From positions 1-64,000 of the forward strand of contig NZ_QRCB01000024.1 in the NCBI RefSeq assembly GCF_009833095.1: a stretch of DNA of 64,000 nt, read 5' to 3'. This stretch comes from Nitrosomonas sp. JL21 (lineage in GTDB: Bacteria > Pseudomonadota > Gammaproteobacteria > Burkholderiales > Nitrosomonadaceae). Under the pieces are notes generated by a model that had not been told where the DNA came from, ran no database searches, and saw only the letters and a program-made list of their open reading frames with translations. The translations under genes were made by a program, and so were the position numbers. Of the stretch, positions 57,316 to 64,000 are shown in pieces; positions within the stretch are counted from its first letter, which is position 1, and every line of letters starts with the position of its first letter.

Positions 57316-57363
57316 CGCAGAGTGCCCGGAAAAGACTGTTAAATCCCTTCCGACACCTCTGCG
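57316..57363. repeat. Inverted repeat between dnaK and dnaJ
   Basis: CGCAGAG (57316-57322) and CTCTGCG (57357-57363) form a seven-base stem around a 34-base loop, with A and T runs outside it. It could be an attenuator or mRNA-processing hairpin that sets the dnaJ to dnaK ratio. Confidence 0.4.
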
Positions 57364-57391
57364 CTTTGTCAGCTTTCGCTGTTGCAACAAA

Positions 57392-59332
57392 TTATTTTTT
57401 GTTTTTAACTTCCTCGAACTCAGCATCAACGACTTCACCTTCAACTGGTTTCTCACCTTGATTTGATGAAGGACCGGCTCCAGCTCCGGTTTGCCCCTGT
57501 TGATCCGGCTGATCTTTTTGCTGATACATTTTTTCAGCTAATTTATGCGCAGCTTCCGTCAATGCCTGTGTTTTGGCGTCGATCTCATCCTTTTTATCGG
57601 TTTTGAGCACATCCTCAGCATCCTTCAATGCCGCTTCGATTTTGGCTTTTTCCTCGCCATCGAGTTGATCGCCGTACTCTTTCAAGGATTTCTTGACTGA
57701 ATGAATCATCGCATCGCATTGATTGCGGCTGGAAACGAGTTCCAGCGTTTTATGATCCTCTTCGGCATGCGCTTCCGCATCTTTCACCATGCGTTCGATC
57801 TCATCATCGGACAACCCTGAACTGGCCTGAATTTTGATCTTATTTTCCTTGCCGGTGGCTTTGTCTTTCGCTGATACATGCAAGATGCCATTCGCATCGA
57901 TATCAAAGGTCACTTCAATCTGAGGCATTCCGCGAGGTGCAGGTGGAATATCGCTCAAATTGAACTGACCCAGGCTCTTATTTCCGGATGCCATTTCGCG
58001 CTCGCCTTGCAGTACGTGAATAGTGACAGCCGTTTGACTATCCTCTGCAGTTGAAAATACCTGCTGAGCTTTGGTTGGAATGGTGGTGTTTTTCTGAATC
58101 AATTTCGTCATCACGCCGCCCAATGTCTCGATACCGAGCGACAATGGAGTCACATCCAATAGCAACACATCTTTGACATCGCCCTGCAACACGCCTCCCT
58201 GGATTGCCGCGCCCACTGCAACAGCTTCATCCGGATTCACATCCTTGCGTGGTTCTTTGCCAAAAATCTCCTTCACTTTTTCCTGCACTTTGGGCATGCG
58301 GGTTTGGCCGCCGACCAAAATAACGTCATCGATATCCGACGCAGTCAGTCCGGCATCTTTGATCGCAGTGCGGCATGGTCCAGCGGTGCGTTCGATGAGT
58401 TCCTCGACCAGACTCTCCAATTTGGCACGCGTTATCTTGACTGCCAAGTGTTTTGGTCCTGACGCATCAGCAGTGATGTACGGTAAATTTACTTCGGTTT
58501 GCTGGCTGGAAGATAATTCGATCTTGGTTTTTTCTGCGGCATCTTTCAAGCGTTGTAAAGCCAGCATGTCTTTTTTCAGATCAATACCGGATTCTTTTTT
58601 GAACTCATCAACCAGATATTCGATGACGCGCGAATCGAAATCCTCGCCGCCGAGGAAAGTATCGCCATTCGTTGCCAACACTTCGAATTGGTGTTCACCT
58701 TCAATTTCGGCGATCTCAATGATCGAAATGTCAAATGTACCGCCCCCCAAGTCATACACGGCAATTTTCCGGTCGCCTTCTTTTTTGTCCAAACCAAATG
58801 CCAAAGCGGCTGCAGTAGGTTCATTGATGATGCGCTTTACTTCCAAACCGGCAATACGCCCGGCATCCTTGGTTGCTTGACGCTGAGAGTCATTAAAATA
58901 GGCAGGCACCGTGATGACCGCTTCGGTGACGGTTTCTCCGAGATAATCCTCGGCGGTTTTTTTCATTTTCATCAGGACTTGCGCAGAAACCTCCGGCGGT
59001 GCAATTTTCTTACCGCGCACTTCCACCCAGGCATCATTATTGTCGGCTTTAACGATGCTGTAAGGCACCATTTTGATATCGCGTTGCACCATATCTTCGT
59101 CGAAGCGGCGCCCGATCAGTCGCTTAACTGCAAATAAGGTATTTTTAGGATTGGTGATCGCCTGACGCTTGGCCGATGCGCCGACTAAAATTTCATTATC
59201 TTCCGTGTAAGCCACGATCGAAGGGGTCGTACGCGCGCCTTCAGCGTTTTCGATAACCTTGGGTGTCCCACTTTCCATCACTGCTACACAGGAATTCGTG
59301 GTACCCAAGTCGATACCAATAATTTTTGCCAT
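57392..59332 (-). CDS. dnaK: Chaperone DnaK (Hsp70)
   Basis: 646 residues, full length. Phosphate loop [17 protein letters not shown] at the N-terminus, [35 protein letters not shown], and the substrate domain signature [14 protein letters not shown]. The acidic end [16 protein letters not shown] is the usual DnaK tail. ATP-driven folding of cytosolic proteins with DnaJ and GrpE. It lies between grpE (58 bases) and dnaJ in an operon driven by a sigma-32-like promoter. Confidence 0.98.
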   Translation of the reverse strand: MAKIIGIDLGTTNSCVAVMESGTPKVIENAEGARTTPSIVAYTEDNEILVGASAKRQAITNPKNTLFAVKRLIGRRFDEDMVQRDIKMVPYSIVKADNNDAWVEVRGKKIAPPEVSAQVLMKMKKTAEDYLGETVTEAVITVPAYFNDSQRQATKDAGRIAGLEVKRIINEPTAAALAFGLDKKEGDRKIAVYDLGGGTFDISIIEIAEIEGEHQFEVLATNGDTFLGGEDFDSRVIEYLVDEFKKESGIDLKKDMLALQRLKDAAEKTKIELSSSQQTEVNLPYITADASGPKHLAVKITRAKLESLVEELIERTAGPCRTAIKDAGLTASDIDDVILVGGQTRMPKVQEKVKEIFGKEPRKDVNPDEAVAVGAAIQGGVLQGDVKDVLLLDVTPLSLGIETLGGVMTKLIQKNTTIPTKAQQVFSTAEDSQTAVTIHVLQGEREMASGNKSLGQFNLSDIPPAPRGMPQIEVTFDIDANGILHVSAKDKATGKENKIKIQASSGLSDDEIERMVKDAEAHAEEDHKTLELVSSRNQCDAMIHSVKKSLKEYGDQLDGEEKAKIEAALKDAEDVLKTDKKDEIDAKTQALTEAAHKLAEKMYQQKDQPDQQGQTGAGAGPSSNQGEKPVEGEVVDAEFEEVKNKK

Positions 59333-59390
59333 ATTTAGATCCTTTTAAAGATAATCAATTGGTTTGAAGGTAGTGATAGAGAGAAAAAAT

Positions 59391-59984
59391 TCAAGTGCCG
59401 GTAGCTTTGGAAACCGATACGAGCGCAGGGCGAATGATGCGATCATGCAATTTATATCCTTTCTGCATCACTTGAATCACCGTGTTGGGAGCAAGCTCCG
59501 AGTCTACGGTACACATCGCCTGGTGTTGGTGCGGATCAAATTTTTCTCCCGCAGGATCAATTGCAGTAATACCAAATTTTTCAAAGGCGCTTATCAATTG
59601 TTTCTGGGTGAGTTCCATTCCGTTTTTATAGTTTTCCAGGTTCGCATTCTCAACCCCTAGCGCTGCATCCAAACTATCCATCACAGCAAGCAGTGCTGTA
59701 GAAAAATTCTCAATGGCGTATTTGTGTGCATTGGCAACATCGGCTTGCGCCCGCTTCCGAATATTCTCGGTTTCTGCTTTTGCGCGTATCCACGCATCGT
59801 GGTGCTCCGCCGCTTTTATTTCAGCTTCTTTCAGTAAATGTTCGAGATTGGGTGACGGATCTTTTTTCGCTCCGGTTTGAATAGTGGCATCGTTGCTTAT
59901 GCCAGTTATTTTATCGTTATCAGCAGCAACCGAAGCCTCTGTGGGATTCAATTCTGATTGATCAGGATGTTCTGAGCTCTGCAT
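59391..59984 (-). CDS. grpE: Nucleotide exchange factor GrpE
   Basis: 197 residues. N-terminal disordered region (residues 1-45), then a long coiled coil (LEHLLKEAEIKAAEHHDAWI RAKAETENIRKR in two parts) and the C-terminal beta domain (KFDPHQHQAMCTVDSELAPN, VMQKGYKLHDRIIRPALVSV), the GrpE signature. It releases ADP from DnaK. It is the first gene of grpE-dnaK-dnaJ; GAGGAG lies just before its ATG. Confidence 0.96.
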   Translation of the reverse strand: MQSSEHPDQSELNPTEASVAADNDKITGISNDATIQTGAKKDPSPNLEHLLKEAEIKAAEHHDAWIRAKAETENIRKRAQADVANAHKYAIENFSTALLAVMDSLDAALGVENANLENYKNGMELTQKQLISAFEKFGITAIDPAGEKFDPHQHQAMCTVDSELAPNTVIQVMQKGYKLHDRIIRPALVSVSKATGT

Positions 59985-60013
59985 TATTTCTCCTCGTAAA
60001 CTTTTGAAAACTT

Positions 60014-60041
60014 ATATGGTGCTGTATTCCGCAATTTCAAG
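60014..60041 (-). promoter_or_regulatory. Sigma-32 (heat-shock) promoter of grpE-dnaK-dnaJ
   Basis: On the minus strand CTTGAAA (-35, 60035-60041) is 13 bases from CACCATAT (-10, 60014-60021), close to the RpoH consensus CTTGAA/CCCCAT. It is 30 bases before the grpE start and is the expected control for this operon. Confidence 0.75.
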
Positions 60042-60119
60042 CTTTTCATCATGAATAAATTACATTAGTAAATTTAATGAGTAGAATCACTGGAATATCA
60101 AAATAATTACAGAAAAAAT

Positions 60120-61827
<1,708 letters not shown>

Positions 61828-62145
61828 TTATAGCCAGTTAGGACCTTTTTGCTTGCTTTTAGCTGGGTGACCGCTGACATTATTAATCGAGTCCCCTTTT
61901 GTTCCAGGAAATAATTTTTCATGAATCTGCTGCAACACATGAATTTCCTGTAATACTTCTAGCGGGAATCCATGTCTATTTCTTTCCTTCTCGACCAATA
62001 ATAATTTATTCAGATAGGAATAAATTTCAGAATATCCCCATTGCAATTGAATACTTTGGGCAATTCTTTGATAGTTTGTATCGAGAACCGAGTCTTTATC
62101 CCCCAGATAGGCTTTAAATTCTTTGATCGAGTTTTTGAGTGACAT
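61828..62145 (-). CDS. Small protein of unknown function
   Basis: 105 residues, with AAGGA before the ATG. It is mainly helical (SIKEFKAYLGDKDSVL, YQRIAQSIQLQWGYSEIYSYLNKLLLVEKERNRHGFPLEVLQEIHVLQQIHEKLFP, written here in separate helices), with a polar tail (HPAKSKQKGPNWL). No signal peptide, membrane segment or cysteine. I do not recognise a family. It is cytosolic by appearance and stands alone between purB and the phosphatase gene. Confidence 0.6.
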   Translation of the reverse strand: MSLKNSIKEFKAYLGDKDSVLDTNYQRIAQSIQLQWGYSEIYSYLNKLLLVEKERNRHGFPLEVLQEIHVLQQIHEKLFPGTKGDSINNVSGHPAKSKQKGPNWL

Positions 62146-62355
62146 GCTACATCCTTTGCTATGTATAGTTACGTTAGAAGCACGGAATAATTGGCTTTCG
62201 CAGCCATTAATGATTGAATTACGGTTTAAATGCTATAAAATTCAGTTATTCTGAAATAATATTTCACTGCTTCTAAGCGCTGTAATTAGTCACCCCGAAA
62301 ATACCAAGCGCATAAATAACTTAACAACCTAATTCTCTGTATATCACTCCACCAA

Positions 62356-62853
62356 ATGACTATGGATAAAATCAAAAAAATAAAAGTTCTATTTGTCTGC
62401 ATGGGCAATATTTGTCGCTCCCCCACGGCAGATGCCGTATTTAGGCACTTCGTCAAAGAAGCCCGGGTTGATCACCTGATCGAAGTGGACTCTGCTGGAA
62501 CGCACGCCTACCACATCGGTAATCCGCCTGATCATCGTACCCAGCACACTGCATCGAAACGCGGATATGCTATGCATGAATTACGCGCGCGCGCCGTTCA
62601 AACGAGCGATTTCGAAGAATTTGACTATATTCTCGCGATGGACAAGGAAAATCTTTCGCTGTTACATCAACGCAGCCCGCGGCAACACCTCGACAAAATA
62701 CAGCTATTCATGCAGTACAGTCAAAATGCCGGCCTGGATACTGAAGTACCTGATCCCTATTTTGGCGGAGATCAAGGATTCGAGTTGGTTCTGGATATGG
62801 TTGAAGATGCCAGCCGAGGCTTACTCGCTCATTTATGCACTCACAATTCTTGA
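62356..62853 (+). CDS. Low-molecular-weight protein tyrosine phosphatase
   Basis: 165 residues. The active site loop CMGNICRSP (Cys-X5-Arg-Ser, cysteine about residue 15) is intact, and the general acid loop DPYFGG near residue 133 is present. The rest (GYAMHELRARAV, FDYILAMDKENLSLL) is the usual family plan. It may act on phosphotyrosine in exopolysaccharide kinases or on small substrates; no kinase is adjacent. A second ATG two codons in is possible. adhC follows after 12 bases, so co-transcription is likely. Confidence 0.93.
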   Translation: MTMDKIKKIKVLFVCMGNICRSPTADAVFRHFVKEARVDHLIEVDSAGTHAYHIGNPPDHRTQHTASKRGYAMHELRARAVQTSDFEEFDYILAMDKENLSLLHQRSPRQHLDKIQLFMQYSQNAGLDTEVPDPYFGGDQGFELVLDMVEDASRGLLAHLCTHNS

Positions 62854-62865
62854 CAAGGGAAACGA

Positions 62866-63972
62866 ATGAAAACAAGCGCTGCAGTTGCATGGCAAGCCGG
62901 TCAGCCTCTGACGATCGAGCAGGTCGATCTGGAAGGGCCTAAATCCGGTGAGGTATTGGTTGAAATCAAGGCCACGGGCATTTGCCACACCGATTACTAC
63001 ACCTTGTCCGGTGCCGATCCTGAAGGCCTATTCCCGGCTATTCTGGGTCATGAAGGCGCAGGCATCGTCGTCGATATCGGCCCCAACGTCAAATCCCTGC
63101 GCAAAGGCGATCATGTGATCCCGCTATATACGCCGGAGTGCCGCGAATGCAAGTTCTGCTTGTCTAAAAAGACCAATCTTTGCCAGGCTATCCGATCCAC
63201 TCAAGGCAGAGGTCTCATGCCAGACAGCACGTCACGGTTTTCGCTCGATGGTAAACCGCTATTTCATTACATGGGGACTTCGACATTCGCGAATTTCACA
63301 GTAGTACCGGAAATCGCATTGGCCAAAATCCGTGAAGATGCGCCTTTTGACAAAGTGTGCTACATCGGCTGCGGCGTCACCACCGGCCTGGGTGCGGTCA
63401 TCTACACCGCCAAAGTCGAGGCCGGGGCGAATGTGGCTGTGTTCGGTCTCGGCGGTATCGGCTTGAATGTCATTCAGGGCGCACGCATGGTTGGCGCCGA
63501 CAAGATCATCGGCATCGATCTCAATCCGGAACGAGAAGCGATGGCACGCAAATTCGGCATGACCCACTTCATCAATCCCAACGATGTGCCGAATATCGTC
63601 GATGCCGTGGTGCAACTGACCGATGGCGGCGCGGATTATAGCTTTGAATGCATCGGCAATACCAAGGTCATGCGACAAGCATTGGAATGCACTCACAAAG
63701 GCTGGGGACGAAGCATCATCATCGGTGTGGCCGAGGCTGGCGCAGAAATCAGCACGCGGCCGTTCCAATTGGTGACCGGCCGAAAATGGGAAGGATCTGC
63801 TTTTGGCGGAGCCCGCGGCCGAACCGACGTACCCAAGATCGTGGATTGGTACATGGAAGGAAAAATCGACATCGACTCATTGATCACGCACACGTTGACA
63901 CTGGATAACATCAATGAAGGCTTTCATTTAATGAAAACCGGCGAATCGATTCGTTCAGTAGTGGTTTATTGA
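62866..63972 (+). CDS. adhC: S-(hydroxymethyl)glutathione dehydrogenase (class III alcohol dehydrogenase)
   Basis: 368 residues; AAGGG before the ATG. Catalytic zinc: Cys in TGICHTDYYT and His in LGHEGAGIVV; structural zinc: the cysteines of CRECKFCLSKKTNLC. The NAD loop is FGLGGIGLNVIQGARM. The segment GRGLMPDSTSRFSLDGKPLF is typical of the glutathione-dependent class III enzymes (FrmA/AdhC/FlhA). It oxidises the formaldehyde-glutathione adduct and can reduce S-nitrosoglutathione, which would matter in a nitric-oxide-making cell. Confidence 0.96.
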   Translation: MKTSAAVAWQAGQPLTIEQVDLEGPKSGEVLVEIKATGICHTDYYTLSGADPEGLFPAILGHEGAGIVVDIGPNVKSLRKGDHVIPLYTPECRECKFCLSKKTNLCQAIRSTQGRGLMPDSTSRFSLDGKPLFHYMGTSTFANFTVVPEIALAKIREDAPFDKVCYIGCGVTTGLGAVIYTAKVEAGANVAVFGLGGIGLNVIQGARMVGADKIIGIDLNPEREAMARKFGMTHFINPNDVPNIVDAVVQLTDGGADYSFECIGNTKVMRQALECTHKGWGRSIIIGVAEAGAEISTRPFQLVTGRKWEGSAFGGARGRTDVPKIVDWYMEGKIDIDSLITHTLTLDNINEGFHLMKTGESIRSVVVY

Positions 63973-63977
63973 TCGCG

Positions 63978-64000
63978 ATGACGATGGAAACCCGCAGCCT
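63978..64000 (+). CDS. Start of a gene cut by the window edge, possibly S-formylglutathione hydrolase
   Basis: An ATG at 63978, five bases after the adhC stop, opens MTMETRS before the sequence ends. S-formylglutathione hydrolase (fghA/frmB) usually follows this dehydrogenase, so it is the likely product, but seven codons cannot prove it. Confidence 0.3.

Noticed and set aside
58173-58880. A 235-codon open frame antisense to dnaK
   Set aside because: Long antisense frames over dnaK are a known artefact of its codon bias; the composition is Ser/Pro-rich with no family likeness or ribosome binding site.

Overview
The window looks like a chromosomal stretch of a betaproteobacterium, most like Nitrosomonas or a close relative. 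The grounds are an AniA/NirK-type copper nitrite reductase, a proteobacterial-type GshA followed by GshB, a CADD-like protein of the kind linked to p-aminobenzoate synthesis in Nitrosomonas, a periplasmic alpha-carbonic anhydrase, a PEP-CTERM protein, and the order argS / SPOR protein / dsbA. No amo, hao or rRNA gene is present, so the genus is an inference. Genes are dense and mostly on the minus strand. The only certain RNA gene is a tRNA-Leu(CAG).

Layout. 1-7305 (minus): a secreted-protein region with two paralogous FG-GAP/RTX calcium-binding proteins, a TIGR03032-like protein between them, and a TolB-like propeller protein. 7453-13779: a large exported M1-M28-PDZ peptidase, a PEP-CTERM protein, a tiny exported peptide candidate and a lipoprotein. 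13866-24261: housekeeping genes (spoT, rpoZ, gmk, dsbA, a SPOR protein, argS, rlmB, rnr) and tRNA-Leu. 24262-25607: a degraded intergenic stretch with a strong minus-strand terminator and mobile-element-like scraps. 25608-27777: a possible light- or redox-sensing operon (NDH-2-like flavoprotein, SRPBCC protein, short LOV protein). 27869-40856: gluQ, mpl, apt, nirK, a Kef-type antiporter, gshA-gshB, a metE-CADD pair and divergent metR.

40892-44610 is an A+T-rich island holding two large overlapping genes that I cannot assign to a named family: an alpha-helical repeat (HEAT-like) protein and a protein with a PD-(D/E)XK-like N-terminus. This is the best candidate for an undescribed system, possibly defence. 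44794-53650: yqaA, grxD, prmC, carbonic anhydrase with a small exported peptide, GNAT, two membrane proteins, a STAS protein, an EamA transporter, a Rieske oxygenase and a lipoprotein. 53769-61490: priA, then grpE-dnaK-dnaJ behind a good sigma-32-type promoter, and purB. 61828-64000: a small unknown gene, a low-molecular-weight phosphatase, and the glutathione-dependent formaldehyde dehydrogenase with the first codons of a possible partner.

Connections. GshA/GshB make glutathione, which GrxD and the formaldehyde dehydrogenase use. The CADD-like protein probably feeds folate synthesis, and MetE, encoded just upstream, consumes methyl-folate. NirK, the carbonic anhydrase and the exported proteins point to a periplasm suited to an autotrophic ammonia oxidiser. 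Start codons were chosen by eye from Shine-Dalgarno matches and family alignment from memory; no database search was possible.
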